Positions 24,742-33,696 of a stretch of 64,000 nucleotides of DNA are shown piece by piece. The notes below the pieces were generated by a model that ran no database searches, had not been told where the DNA came from, and saw only the letters and a program-made list of their open reading frames with translations. The stretch is from NCBI GenBank assembly GCA_963791635.1, contig CAWBTC010000002.1, positions 66,504 to 130,503 of the forward strand. Direction: 5' to 3'. Within the stretch, counting starts at the first letter, position 1. Every line of letters starts with the position of its first letter. This DNA is from VFMC01 sp963791635. GTDB lineage: Bacteria; Actinomycetota; Acidimicrobiia; Acidimicrobiales; Ilumatobacteraceae. The position numbers and the translations under genes were made by a program.

Positions 24742-26361
24742 TCAGTAGTCTTCCATGCCCCCGCCGCCGTGGCTGTGGCCTGCGTCTTCCGGCTTGTCGG
24801 CGACCACTGCCTCGGTGGTGAGGAACAGTGCAGCGATCGAGGCTGCGTTCTGCAGCGCCGAGCGGGTCACCTTGGCGGCGTCGATGACGCCGAGCTTGAC
24901 GAGGTCCTCGTACACACCGGTCGCGGCGTTGAGGCCCTGGTTGCCCTTGAGGTTCTTCACCTTCTCGACCACCACGCCACCTTCCATTCCGGCGTTCTCG
25001 GCGATCTGCTTCAGCGGGGCCTCGAGGGCCTTGGCGACCAGACGGGCGCCCGTGGCTTCGTCACCGACCAGCTTCTCGGCCGCGGCCATGACCGCGGACT
25101 GCGCACGCAGCAACGCCACGCCACCGCCAGGTACGACGCCCTCTTCGATGGCAGCCTTGGTCGTGCTCACGGCATCCTCGATGCGGTGCTTCTTCTCCTT
25201 GAGCTCGACCTCGGTCGCGGCGCCCACCTTCAGCACGGCAACGCCGCCGCTGAGCTTGGCGAGACGCTCCTGGAGCTTCTCGCGGTCGTAGTCGCTGTCG
25301 GTGTTGTCGATCTCGGCCTTGATCTGGTTGATGCGGCCCTTGATGTCGTCTTCGGCGCCGGCGCCTTCGATGATCGTCGTCTCGTCCTTGGTGATGATGA
25401 TCCGCTTGGCGTTGCCGAGCAGGTCCATCGTCGCGTTCTCGAGCTTGAGGCCGACCTCTTCGCTGATGACCTGACCTGCGGTGAGGATCGCCATGTCCTG
25501 CAGCATCGCCTTGCGCCGTTCGCCGAAGCCAGGAGCCTTGACGGCGGCCGACTTGAACGTGCCGCGGATCTTGTTCACGACGAGGGTTGCGAGGGCCTCG
25601 CCCTCGATGTCCTCGGCGATGATCAACAGCGGGCGACCCGACTGCATGACCTTTTCGAGCACGGGCAGCATGTCGCGGACCGAACTGATCTTCGAACTGA
25701 CGAAGAGGATGTAGGGGTCCTCGAGCGTGACTTCCATCCGCTCCGGGTCGGTGACGAAGTAGGGCGAGATGTAGCCCTTGTCGAAGCGCATGCCCTCGAC
25801 GAAGTCGAGCTCGATGCCGAACGTCTGGCTCTCCTCGACGGTGATGACACCGTCCTTGCCGACCTTGTCGATCGCCTCGGAGATGGTGGCGCCGATCTCG
25901 GTGTCAGCAGCCGAGATGCTGGCGACCTGGGCGATCTGATCCTTGGAGTCGACTTCTTTGGCCAGATCCTTGATGGATGCCACTGCAGCCTCGACGGCGA
26001 CCTCGATGCCCCGCTTCAGCGTCATCGGATTGGCACCGGCGGCGACGTTGCGGAGGCCCTCGCGGACCATTGCCCACGCGAGCACGGTGGCGGTGGTGGT
26101 TCCGTCACCGGCGACATCGTCGGTCTTCTTGGCGACTTCTTTGACCAGCTCGGCGCCGATGCGCTCGTACGGGTCCTCGAGGTCGATCTCCTTGGCGATG
26201 GACACACCGTCGTTGGTGATCGTGGGGGCGCCCCACTTCTTCTCCAGCACGACGTTGCGGCCCTTGGGCCCGAGGGTGACGCGAACGGCGTCGGCGAGCT
26301 TGTTCATGCCCGCCTCGAGCGAACGACGAGCCTCCTCGTCGAAAGCGATGATCTTCGGCAT
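24742..26361 (-). CDS. groEL: Chaperonin GroEL (60 kDa)
   Basis: The large chaperonin subunit, 539 residues: KIIAFDEEARRSLEAGMNKL, ADAVRVTLGPKGRNVVLEKK, VAGDGTTTATVLAWAMV, AAIEEGVVPGGGVALLRAQS and SIAALFLTTEAVVADKPED. The C-terminus is GHSHGGGGMEDY, a His-containing variant of the usual Gly-Gly-Met tail. GGAGGAACCCC precedes the ATG. No groES lies next to it, so this is probably a stand-alone groEL copy, as in most Actinobacteria. A CIRCE element about 110 bp upstream indicates HrcA control. Confidence 0.97.
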   Translation of the reverse strand: MPKIIAFDEEARRSLEAGMNKLADAVRVTLGPKGRNVVLEKKWGAPTITNDGVSIAKEIDLEDPYERIGAELVKEVAKKTDDVAGDGTTTATVLAWAMVREGLRNVAAGANPMTLKRGIEVAVEAAVASIKDLAKEVDSKDQIAQVASISAADTEIGATISEAIDKVGKDGVITVEESQTFGIELDFVEGMRFDKGYISPYFVTDPERMEVTLEDPYILFVSSKISSVRDMLPVLEKVMQSGRPLLIIAEDIEGEALATLVVNKIRGTFKSAAVKAPGFGERRKAMLQDMAILTAGQVISEEVGLKLENATMDLLGNAKRIIITKDETTIIEGAGAEDDIKGRINQIKAEIDNTDSDYDREKLQERLAKLSGGVAVLKVGAATEVELKEKKHRIEDAVSTTKAAIEEGVVPGGGVALLRAQSAVMAAAEKLVGDEATGARLVAKALEAPLKQIAENAGMEGGVVVEKVKNLKGNQGLNAATGVYEDLVKLGVIDAAKVTRSALQNAASIAALFLTTEAVVADKPEDAGHSHGGGGMEDY

Positions 26362-26471
26362 TGGGGTTCCTCCGCGTTGAGGTGTTGGTTTGATGTTGGT
26401 GGTTTCGAGATGTTCGACATGCATCACGGGCTGCGAGCAGTCCGACGGTTCGCACTCTCGGTGCGAGACTG

Positions 26472-26498
26472 CTAGCACTCTAGACCTCCGAGTGCTAA
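26472..26498. promoter_or_regulatory. CIRCE operator (HrcA-binding) upstream of groEL
   Basis: CTAGCACTC - 9 nt - GAGTGCTAA matches the CIRCE consensus in all but one base. It is the HrcA operator and controls groEL by heat stress. Confidence 0.93.
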
Positions 26499-26540
26499 CG
26501 GGCAACCCGGGGGCAACCAGGGTGCGACCCGGAGCGGTAG

Positions 26541-26987
26541 TCAGAGCGGCCGCTCCAACACGACGGTCGTGAGCGTCTCGAGGGCCCCGAACTCGTCGCG
26601 GAACCTGGTCAACAGAGCGTTCAGGCCGGCGGTTCCGTTGCACGACGCGTGCACCTGGAAGTCGGTTCGCCCGGTCACGTGCGCAAGCCAGGTGACCTCC
26701 TCACACCGCAGCGCGCCCTCGCGGAAGCGATTGCTCCCCTCGCTGTGGGGGTCGATGCGCACGTCGATCACCGCTTCGAGGGTGCGGCCGAGCTTTGCCT
26801 GGTCGACCTCGATCGTGAACTGGCGGATCACGCCGGTGCGCACGAGGCGTCGCACCCGATCGGCCGCAGCGTTGGGGGACAGCCGCACCCGGGCACCGAG
26901 TTCGCTCCATCCGATTCGGGCCTCGATTCGTAGAATTCCGAGGATGTCTCGGTCGATTTGATCTATTGCAACGTTTTCCGCACTCAC
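26541..26987 (-). CDS. Lrp/AsnC family transcriptional regulator
   Basis: A 148-residue feast/famine regulator. The N-terminal helix-turn-helix is DQIDRDILGILRIEARIGWS and LGARVRLSPNAAADRVRRLV, followed by the RAM effector domain (LEAVIDVRIDPHSEGSNRFR, VTWLAHVTGRTDFQVHASCN). GTG 26987 is the natural start for the family, although the frame is open to GTG 27041. It is divergent from the short gene at 27050, with which it may share a control region. The ligand is unknown. Confidence 0.9.
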   Translation of the reverse strand: MSAENVAIDQIDRDILGILRIEARIGWSELGARVRLSPNAAADRVRRLVRTGVIRQFTIEVDQAKLGRTLEAVIDVRIDPHSEGSNRFREGALRCEEVTWLAHVTGRTDFQVHASCNGTAGLNALLTRFRDEFGALETLTTVVLERPL

Positions 26988-27049
26988 CTGACGGATTCTT
27001 GCACAAGATCCGAGGTGAACGCATCGTGACGAGGGGTTCACTGTGGGTC

Positions 27050-27433
27050 ATGGAACACGTCGAACTCCTCCGAACCCTCACCGCTCTCGTCCGCGGCGCC
27101 GGCCCGGTAGCCGCGCTCGACGCACTCCGCACCGCCCGCCCGGCGCTCGTACCCGCCAAGATCGACGGCGTCGCCGCCGACGAGGCCCACGACGGCTACA
27201 ACGAGACCCTCGCCGTCTTCTACGTCTGGGCCGTCGATCGCCTCGTCCAGGCCGGCTTGAGCGACATCGCGATCCTGTGGCACCCGCTCACCGATGCTCG
27301 TTCGCCGATGGCCTGGTGGGACGAGGCAACGCTCGGTTCGATCGACGCTCGCGAGCACTTCGTGGCATCGACCTCCGCCGCCGAATGGGAGCCGCAGCCG
27401 ACGGTGCCCGTCGCCGGCCTCGTCGCCGCCTGA
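27050..27433 (+). CDS. Hypothetical protein
   Basis: A 127-residue protein I do not recognise. It begins MEHVELLRTLTALVRGAGPV and contains DEAHDGYNETLAVFYVWAVD, LSDIAILWHPLTDARSPMAW and WWDEATLGSIDAREHF. It has no signal peptide or membrane helix and is moderately acidic. It is divergent from the Lrp regulator, so that regulator may control it. The start is uncertain: GTG 27026 is possible. The 200 bases after it contain only GATCGCC-type direct repeats and no gene. Confidence 0.6.
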   Translation: MEHVELLRTLTALVRGAGPVAALDALRTARPALVPAKIDGVAADEAHDGYNETLAVFYVWAVDRLVQAGLSDIAILWHPLTDARSPMAWWDEATLGSIDAREHFVASTSAAEWEPQPTVPVAGLVAA

Positions 27434-27623
27434 TCGCCGCTTGACCTGGCTTGATCGCCGGCTTGATCGCCCGCTGACCGGCCCCGCCTGCATTCGCCGT
27501 CGCCTGCATCGCCGTGCGGTCAGGAGGCGTCGAGGCGCACGCACACGAGCCGCGGGTGACGAGTGTCCGGGCCTGAGGACACACGTCACGTCTCTTGTCC
27601 ACGACCGTCGACAACCACCGCCA

Positions 27624-27629
27624 TAGCCT
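27624..27629 (+). promoter_or_regulatory. -10 box TAGCCT, leaderless start
   Basis: TAGCCT lies 7 nt before ATG 27637, so the start at MHVAVVGGG is preferred to the upstream in-frame ATG. Confidence 0.5.
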
Positions 27630-27636
27630 CCCGGCC

Positions 27637-29085
27637 ATGCACGTGGCAGTGGTCGGTGGAGGTGTGTCGGGACTCGGATCAGCCCTGGCGTTGGCGCGTC
27701 TCGGACACGATGTCCAGGTGTTCGAACGCGACGAGACGCCGATGCCAGTCAGCGCCGATGCCGCGTTCGACTGGGACCGGCGAGGTGCACCGCAGGTACG
27801 GCACAGCCATGCGTTCCTGGCCCGGCTCCGGAACATGCTGCGCAACGACTACCCCGACGTGTATGCCGAGTTGCTCGCTGAAGGCGCGACGGAGATGCGC
27901 TTCGGTGACGACCTCCCGCCGAGCATGACCAACTTCGAACGGTTGCCGAGCGACGACGACTTGGTGATGCTCGCCTGCCGACGCACCACGTTCGAGTGGG
28001 TGCTTCGCCGCTTCGCCCTCGCCGAGGGACGGGTGACGATCCACACGGGCCGATCGGTCGAGGGCCTCCTCGCCGCCGATGGACCCGGCCGCCCGCACGT
28101 CACCGGGGTCCGCCTCTCCGACGGTTCACGGGTGGAGGCCGACCTGATGGTCGCCGCCGGCGGCCGCCGCACCGGGGTGACCGAGTGGCTTCGCGAGATC
28201 GGTGCGCCCGAGGTGCCCGAGCAGGTGGACGACACGGGGATCGTGTACTACTCGCGCTTCTACCGCCTGCGCCCTGGCCATGAGTACCCACCCCGCTCCG
28301 GTCCGATCGGTGGCGATCTCGGCTATCTGAAGTACGGCGTGTTCGTCGGCGACAATCGGACGTTCTCGGTGACGCTCGCGACGCCGGTCGAGGACGACCA
28401 GTTGCGCAAGTTGCTCGCCGATCCGGTCGTGTTCGACCAGACGGCCCGCCACTTGGTGGCCACTGCGCCGTGGCTCGATGGGCGTGCCGAGCCGATCACC
28501 GACAGCGTCCACGTGATGGCGGGGTTGGTGAACCGTTGGCGCGACTTCGTGGTCGACGGCGAGCCGGTGGCGACAGGCATCATCGCCGTCGGCGACGCCG
28601 TGCTGTGCACGAACCCGCTGTACGGCCGAGGCTGCAGCACCGCGTTCTGGGGTGCGCACCTCTTGACCCAGGCAGTCGCCACCTTCGACGGCGACAGCCG
28701 CGAGATCGCACTTGCCTACGACGCATCGCTGCGCGCCGACATCCACCCCTGGTACCGCGCCGGCGTGGATCAGGACGGCGAAGCTCGGCGCGTGGCCGCC
28801 GCACTGCTCGCGGGCAATGACCCGGATGCCGACTCCGGTGACCCGCGCACGTTCATGCGAGCGGTCTTCCGCGACGGTCTGCTGCCTGCCATGCGCACCG
28901 ATGCCGTGGTGCTGCGGGCGTTCTTCCGCAGCTTCAACCTGCTCGATCGGCCGGAGGCGATGGCCACCGATCCCGACATCGGTGCCCGCGTGCTCGCCGT
29001 GTGGCAGGACCGCGACAATCGCCCGGCCGAGCCGCTGCTCGGTCCGAAGCACCGCAGCGAACTGCTCGACCTCATTGCCGCCTGA
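27637..29085 (+). CDS. FAD-dependent oxidoreductase (geranylgeranyl-reductase/halogenase-like)
   Basis: A 482-residue flavoprotein of the PHBH-like superfamily. The Rossmann FAD motif is VAVVGGGVSGLGSALALARL, followed by the ribose-binding VFERDETPMP. The second FAD motif is IIAVGDAVLCTNPLYGRGCS, and LMVAAGGRRTGVTEWL lies between. Similar proteins are annotated as monooxygenases or reductases, and the exact reaction is unknown. No partner genes adjoin it: a leaderless promoter precedes and the convergent aquaporin gene follows. Confidence 0.82.
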   Translation: MHVAVVGGGVSGLGSALALARLGHDVQVFERDETPMPVSADAAFDWDRRGAPQVRHSHAFLARLRNMLRNDYPDVYAELLAEGATEMRFGDDLPPSMTNFERLPSDDDLVMLACRRTTFEWVLRRFALAEGRVTIHTGRSVEGLLAADGPGRPHVTGVRLSDGSRVEADLMVAAGGRRTGVTEWLREIGAPEVPEQVDDTGIVYYSRFYRLRPGHEYPPRSGPIGGDLGYLKYGVFVGDNRTFSVTLATPVEDDQLRKLLADPVVFDQTARHLVATAPWLDGRAEPITDSVHVMAGLVNRWRDFVVDGEPVATGIIAVGDAVLCTNPLYGRGCSTAFWGAHLLTQAVATFDGDSREIALAYDASLRADIHPWYRAGVDQDGEARRVAAALLAGNDPDADSGDPRTFMRAVFRDGLLPAMRTDAVVLRAFFRSFNLLDRPEAMATDPDIGARVLAVWQDRDNRPAEPLLGPKHRSELLDLIAA

Positions 29086-29142
29086 GCGCACCTGAAGCGC
29101 GCCGGACACGTTCCGGTTCAGGGCGTGCGGAGCTGCGGAGTC

Positions 29143-29940
29143 TCAGTCGACGGCGCCCTCGACGGCGTCGACGGCTTCGTCGGCCACCTGGTCGAGCGCA
29201 TCACGCGCCTCGGTGACGCCGGGGACCTCAGCCAGCAGTGTGTCCTCCACGGTGCTGTCGTCGATCACCAGCCAGATGATCACGCCGACGATGGCGCCGA
29301 TCAGCGGGAACACGACGAACGCCCACAGCTGCTCGAGCGCACCCGTGTCGGGATCGGCGAACAGCGCAGCACCGATGCTGCGAGCCGGGTTGACCGAGGT
29401 GTTGTCCACCGGGATCGAGATCAGGTGGATGAGCGCGAGCGTGAAGCCAACGACGAGACCACCCATGCCGGTCGGGATGCGACCGCTCGTCGAGGCGGCG
29501 AGGACGACGACGACGAGCAGTGCAGTGAGCACGATCTCCACCACGATCGCTGCGCCGAGGCCGAAGTACGGGCCCGACCACAGGTTGGCAGCGAACTGGC
29601 CACGCACGAACTCGTCGCGCCCGTTCGCGATGCCGAACACGATGGCGGCACCGGCGATCGCCCCGATGAGTTGACCGATCACGGCGAACACCGCGTGTGT
29701 GCCCGTGACCTTGCGGGCGATGAACAAGCCCAACGTGACCGCAGGGTTGATGTGGCAGCCCGAGATCGGCCCGATCACGTAGGCCATCACCAGAAGTGAC
29801 AGACCGAAGGCCAAGCTGATGCCCAGCAGGCCGACCTCGGGAGCGAGGATCGCCGTTCCGGGTCCGCCGATCATGAGCACAGCGGTGCCGAAGAGCTCGG
29901 CCGCAAGGATGCGACCGTGGTTGACAGTTGTGGTGGCCAT
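29143..29940 (-). CDS. Aquaporin (MIP family channel)
   Basis: A 265-residue membrane channel with six transmembrane helices and both NPA boxes: GCHINPAVTLGLFIARKV and NTSVNPARSIGAALFA. The residues around the second box (SVNPARS) favour a water channel of the AqpZ type over a glycerol facilitator. The last 40 residues, DDSTVEDTLLAEVPGV then ARDALDQVADEAVDAVEGAV, form an acidic cytoplasmic tail longer than usual. The start at 29940 is 7 nt after a TAGGGT box. Confidence 0.93.
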   Translation of the reverse strand: MATTTVNHGRILAAELFGTAVLMIGGPGTAILAPEVGLLGISLAFGLSLLVMAYVIGPISGCHINPAVTLGLFIARKVTGTHAVFAVIGQLIGAIAGAAIVFGIANGRDEFVRGQFAANLWSGPYFGLGAAIVVEIVLTALLVVVVLAASTSGRIPTGMGGLVVGFTLALIHLISIPVDNTSVNPARSIGAALFADPDTGALEQLWAFVVFPLIGAIVGVIIWLVIDDSTVEDTLLAEVPGVTEARDALDQVADEAVDAVEGAVD

Positions 29941-29947
29941 GGGTGGC

Positions 29948-29953
29948 ACCCTA
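29948..29953 (-). promoter_or_regulatory. -10 box TAGGGT for the aquaporin gene
   Basis: TAGGGT on the minus strand ends 7 nt before ATG 29940, leaderless layout. Confidence 0.45.
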
Positions 29954-30100
29954 TTCCGCCCTGCGGTACCGGTCGCGCAGCCCGCTCCGACAAGCCCGGC
30001 AGGCGACCCGCGGACATGGCCGCAACGCGCACCGTCCGACACCAGCGCGCAGACGCCGTACGCGCACCCGATGACCGGAGGTGCGCCCACTTGCAGCAGG

Positions 30101-30106
30101 TACCGT
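30101..30106 (+). promoter_or_regulatory. -10 box TACCGT upstream of fdhD
   Basis: TACCGT lies 6 nt before GTG 30113 and supports that start over ATG 30071. Confidence 0.45.
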
Positions 30107-30112
30107 CTCGGT

Positions 30113-30943
30113 GTGGCTCCCCGCAGGCGCATCGAGACCCATCTCGTCACTCGTGTCGACCGCGCGGGTGCGAAACGATCCCCCGACGAGCTCATCGTCG
30201 AAGAGCCGATGACCATCCAGATCGACGGCCATCGCGTGGCCACCACGATGCGCACACCGGGGCACGACTACGAGCTCGCTGCCGGCTTCTGTCACAGCGA
30301 CGGGTTGCTGGCCGGTGCTGAGGTGATCGGGGTGCGGTACTGCGCCGACGGTGCCGCAGGTGACAGCGAGTTCAACATCGTCACCGTGGAGACCGGCGGA
30401 CGTGCCCCGGTGCCCACGGCGCGCCTCGGGAACACCACGTCGAGCTGTGGCCTCTGCGGCAGCGAGGCGATCGACCAGCTGTGTGACGTGCTGGCGCCAT
30501 TGCCCGACACGACACCGATCCCGCTGCACCTGCTCGCGTCGGTGTCCGACGCCGTGCTCGGCAGTCAGGGACTGTTCACGAGCACCGGCGCCGTCCATGC
30601 CGCGGCGGCCTTCGCCCCCGACGGCACCGTGCTGCTCGTCCGCGAAGATGTCGGCCGCCACAACGCCGTCGACAAGGTGGTGGGCCGGATGCTGCTCGAC
30701 GGATCGCTGCCGGCCACCGGGCTCGGGCTGTTCGTCAGCGGTCGCGCCAGCTTCGAACTGGTGCAGAAGGCATGGGCCGGCGGCTTCTCCACGCTGGTTG
30801 CGGTGAGCGCGCCGACGAGCCTCGCGGTGCAGACCGCCCGCCGTGCGGGTCTGCGCCTGTTGGGGTTCACCCGGTCGGATCGCATCAACGTGTACGCCCC
30901 GGACCGGATCGCCGATGATCCGCGCTGGGGTTCTCTCGGCTGA
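30113..30943 (+). CDS. fdhD: FdhD, sulfurtransferase for formate dehydrogenase maturation
   Basis: A 276-residue maturation factor that passes sulfur from a cysteine desulfurase to the molybdenum cofactor of formate dehydrogenases. Motifs are ELIVEEPMTIQIDGHRVATT, MRTPGHDYELAAGFCHSDGL, the catalytic cysteines in SSCGLCGSEAI, GAVHAAAAFAPDGTVLLVRE, EDVGRHNAVDKVVGRMLLDG and SGRASFELVQKAWAGGFSTL. It is a useful partner for molybdenum enzymes such as the hydroxylase at 2.6 kb. No formate dehydrogenase gene lies in this window. Confidence 0.94.
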   Translation: MAPRRRIETHLVTRVDRAGAKRSPDELIVEEPMTIQIDGHRVATTMRTPGHDYELAAGFCHSDGLLAGAEVIGVRYCADGAAGDSEFNIVTVETGGRAPVPTARLGNTTSSCGLCGSEAIDQLCDVLAPLPDTTPIPLHLLASVSDAVLGSQGLFTSTGAVHAAAAFAPDGTVLLVREDVGRHNAVDKVVGRMLLDGSLPATGLGLFVSGRASFELVQKAWAGGFSTLVAVSAPTSLAVQTARRAGLRLLGFTRSDRINVYAPDRIADDPRWGSLG

Positions 30944-30983
30944 TCTGCTCTCGGGCCCATGGGGTCGAGCGCGAGTCAGGACG

Positions 30984-30989
30984 TAGCCT
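30984..30989 (+). promoter_or_regulatory. -10 box TAGCCT upstream of hemQ
   Basis: TAGCCT lies 6 nt before ATG 30996, leaderless layout. Confidence 0.5.
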
Positions 30990-30995
30990 GGGGTC

Positions 30996-31685
30996 ATGAG
31001 CGACTCAGCCAGCGCCCCCGTCTCCTTGAGCACCGGACTCGGTGTGCTCCACCTGTTCTGCAAGCCGACGCCGATGTTCGAGCCCGAGGCGTTCGTGAGC
31101 GCGGTGAAAGGCGCCGAGGCCGCCGGATGTCAGGTCGTGACGGTGGCGATGCTCGGTCACAAGGCCGATGTCGCCGTGATGGCGATGCACGCCAACCTCC
31201 GCGAGTTGCGCGCGCTGCAGACGGGCGTGCAGCGCTCCGGGCTCGAGGTGGTGGACAGCTACGTCAGCATCACCGAGGTGAGCGAGTACGCGAAGGGGAT
31301 GCCGGAGGAGATGACCCGCGGTCGGCTCTACCCCAACCTCCCACCGAACCCTGAGCTCACGTCGTGGTGCTTCTACCCGATGAGCAAGAAGCGTGAGTCA
31401 CATGCGAACTGGTTCACGCTGCCGTACGACGAGCGCAAGAACTTGATGCACGAGCACGGGACGAGCGGACGCAAGTTCGCCGGTCGAATCGTGCAGTACG
31501 TCACGGGCTCCACGGGTCTCGACGACTTCGAGTGGGGCGTGACCCTGTTCGGTGCCGTGCCAGAGGACTTGAAGGATGTTGTGTACACGATGCGCTTCGA
31601 CGAGGCGTCAGCGCTCTACGGCGAGTTCGGGGCGTTCTACACCGGCATGGTGACGCCTGTCGAAGAGCTCGCCACCCAGATCTGA
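30996..31685 (+). CDS. hemQ: Coproheme decarboxylase (HemQ, chlorite dismutase family)
   Basis: A 229-residue enzyme that turns coproheme III into heme b by two peroxide-dependent decarboxylations, the last step of the coproporphyrin-dependent pathway of Actinobacteria and Firmicutes. The family signature WCFYPMSKKRESHANWF includes the reactive Tyr. The proximal heme His lies in LMHEHGTSGRKFAGRIVQYV, and EWGVTLFGAVPEDLKDVVYT and FDEASALYGEFGAFYTG close the domain. It has 13-14 N-terminal residues before the conserved part. No other heme genes are in the window. Confidence 0.9.
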   Translation: MSDSASAPVSLSTGLGVLHLFCKPTPMFEPEAFVSAVKGAEAAGCQVVTVAMLGHKADVAVMAMHANLRELRALQTGVQRSGLEVVDSYVSITEVSEYAKGMPEEMTRGRLYPNLPPNPELTSWCFYPMSKKRESHANWFTLPYDERKNLMHEHGTSGRKFAGRIVQYVTGSTGLDDFEWGVTLFGAVPEDLKDVVYTMRFDEASALYGEFGAFYTGMVTPVEELATQI

Positions 31686-31707
31686 TCGCTCTCGTTCGAA
31701 CATGCGG

Positions 31708-33039
31708 TCAGCCGTTGCGATTGTCCACGCGGATCGGGTCACGGTCTTCTGTGACGTCGAGGCCTCGCTCATCGAAGCGGTACATGTCGAACAGCCCGCG
31801 GGTCGGGTCGCCGTCGCGGCCGATGTCGAGCTCGCCGGAGGGACCGTCGTAGTCGATGCCGCGGCCACTGCGGAGCTGCTCGAAGCAGTCCACGAACGAG
31901 TCACATGACGTCCCACCGCTGGTGACCTGTTGGATCTGGTCGGCCATGGCGGCTCCGTCGATGAACTCCGCCTGGTCGGCAGCGAGCGCGATCACACTCA
32001 TGCAGTCGTATGCGTTCGCTGCGAAGAAGCGCCCGTTGTCGGGCAGCGTGCGGGCGGAACCGGTGTCGTCGGGGGCGTCGATCGTCGACCGGGGTGACAC
32101 ACCGTGCATCAAGGACAAGATCCTGTCGTCGAGTCGCCGGTACACGCTCGCCGTCGCGGGCACACGCATCGCGTCGTTCATCCAGATGCGGGTGACGGTG
32201 CTCGGGTCGATCACCTCGGCGAGCGACTGCACGAGGCGCGGCCCCGCCTGGGGATCACCGATGATCCCGATGGTCGCCGCCCCCGATTGGACAAGTTCTT
32301 GAGCGTTGCTCGCGTAGTCGGACTCCTGTGGATCGAACGGGATCACGTCCGCCACGGGGGCCCCGAGCCGGTCGAGCTCTTCGCGTACACGCTCCATGAA
32401 CGGTCTGCCGTATGCATCGTCGACGTAGGCCAGGGCAACCTCGGTGCCGGCACCGTCGAGCATGAGTGCCAGCGCTTGGGCCTGCATCGAGTCGGACGGG
32501 ATGGTTCGCACGAACAGAGGTCCCGCGTCGGGGAAGTCGTCGAGCGACAGTGCGCTCGCGGTGGGCGAGCAGGTGAGCACACCGGCGCTCACCGTGATCG
32601 GCAGCATGCGAGCGGCGAGCAGTGATGACGCCGGGCCGATGACCGCGTCGACCTCCTCGTTGAAGATCTCCTCGAGCGAGGGCGTGATCTCGCTGTCGAG
32701 CGTCGACTCGTCGACGACCACGAGCCGCACGGTGCGGGTCTGCACACCGGCGGCCTCGGTCTCGGCCCGTGCGAGCTCGACCGCCTCGCTCATCACGGTG
32801 CCGAGCTCGCTCCCCGGTCCGGTGAGCGGGAGGAGCACCCCGACGGTGAGCTCGCCGTCGCCGGCGGGGTTCGTCACGGTCGCGTCGGGTGCCGATCCGG
32901 GAACGGCGCTCCCCTCGGCGCCCTCCTCGGCGATGGTGCTGGACGACCTGTCGTCGCCCGAGCACGCCACGGCGATCGATCCCAGCGCCAGTGCGCACGC
33001 CACTCCGCACGCTTGCCGCAACCATCGCGTCCCACCCAT
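31708..33039 (-). CDS. ABC transporter substrate-binding lipoprotein (LivK-like)
   Basis: A 443-residue extracellular binding protein of the branched-chain amino acid/amide class. It begins with a lipoprotein signal, GVACALALGSIAVACSGDD, then a Ser/Glu-rich linker. The Peripla_BP_6 domain follows (LTVGVLLPLTGPGSELGTVM, RLVVVDESTLDSEITPSLEE, VDAVIGPASSLLAARMLPIT, SGAATIGIIGDPQAGPRLVQ). No permease or ATPase genes adjoin it, so it may work as an orphan receptor or with a transporter elsewhere. The start follows a TACACT box by 7 nt. Confidence 0.87.
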   Translation of the reverse strand: MGGTRWLRQACGVACALALGSIAVACSGDDRSSSTIAEEGAEGSAVPGSAPDATVTNPAGDGELTVGVLLPLTGPGSELGTVMSEAVELARAETEAAGVQTRTVRLVVVDESTLDSEITPSLEEIFNEEVDAVIGPASSLLAARMLPITVSAGVLTCSPTASALSLDDFPDAGPLFVRTIPSDSMQAQALALMLDGAGTEVALAYVDDAYGRPFMERVREELDRLGAPVADVIPFDPQESDYASNAQELVQSGAATIGIIGDPQAGPRLVQSLAEVIDPSTVTRIWMNDAMRVPATASVYRRLDDRILSLMHGVSPRSTIDAPDDTGSARTLPDNGRFFAANAYDCMSVIALAADQAEFIDGAAMADQIQQVTSGGTSCDSFVDCFEQLRSGRGIDYDGPSGELDIGRDGDPTRGLFDMYRFDERGLDVTEDRDPIRVDNRNG

Positions 33040-33061
33040 GAAGGTCAGTGTACGAAGCGAA

Positions 33062-33568
33062 TCACCAGTGGAGAGTGCCCGCCGCGCCCTTGAAGGGGCC
33101 CACGACGCGTCGGGTGATCCATCCGCCGTAGAACATGCCGGGGTTCGACACCACCAGTTCGTCGTCGACCCAGCACTCGTCGACGCTCTGGGCGTAGAAC
33201 GCCACGTGCCCAGCGATGGCGGCATACGCCTGGACAGGCGCCGCGTAGCTCCATGCCACATCGAGCGCCACCGTGTCGTCACCGACGGCACTCAGATCGA
33301 TCGACCAGTAGCTGGCGACGCCCTTCCACTCGCACAGGGTGTGCCGTTCGGAGGGGCGCAGCAGATGGTCGGCGACATCCGCGCGGGGGATGTAGTAAGC
33401 GGGCGGCTGGCTGGTCTCCAACAACCGCACCGCACGAGTGGTGTCGGCCAGCACGTGACCACGGTGGAGGACTCGCACGCGTTCCGTGGTCGGTGAGAGT
33501 GCGGGCGGGCGCGGGTAGTCCCACACGCTCTCCTGGCCAGGTGCCGGTTCGATCCGTTCAGGTCGCAT
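33062..33568 (-). CDS. DUF427 domain protein
   Basis: A 168-residue protein of the DUF427 family (beta-tent fold): VRVLHRGHVLADTTRAVRLL, PPAYYIPRADVADHLLRPSE, TLCEWKGVASYWSIDL, VAWSYAAPVQAYAAIAGHVA and WITRRVVGPFKGAAGTLHW. Such proteins are frequent in Actinobacteria and their biochemical role is unknown. It ends 22 bp before the start of the binding-protein gene on the same strand. Confidence 0.88.
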   Translation of the reverse strand: MRPERIEPAPGQESVWDYPRPPALSPTTERVRVLHRGHVLADTTRAVRLLETSQPPAYYIPRADVADHLLRPSERHTLCEWKGVASYWSIDLSAVGDDTVALDVAWSYAAPVQAYAAIAGHVAFYAQSVDECWVDDELVVSNPGMFYGGWITRRVVGPFKGAAGTLHW

Positions 33569-33683
33569 GCATCAGCGATACGGAATCGACCGCCCGTTCG
33601 GATGACGGGACACCGTGTCGTGCGCACGACACGCCGGGTGGTTCGGTGCGCGGATCGACGAGACCGGGCGGTGCCGCGTGCCG

Positions 33684-33689
33684 TAGGGT
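33684..33689 (+). promoter_or_regulatory. -10 box TAGGGT, leaderless start
   Basis: TAGGGT lies 7 nt before GTG 33697 of the Nudix gene and fixes the start there. The frame itself is open for 148 codons upstream. Confidence 0.5.
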
Positions 33690-33696
33690 CGGCGGC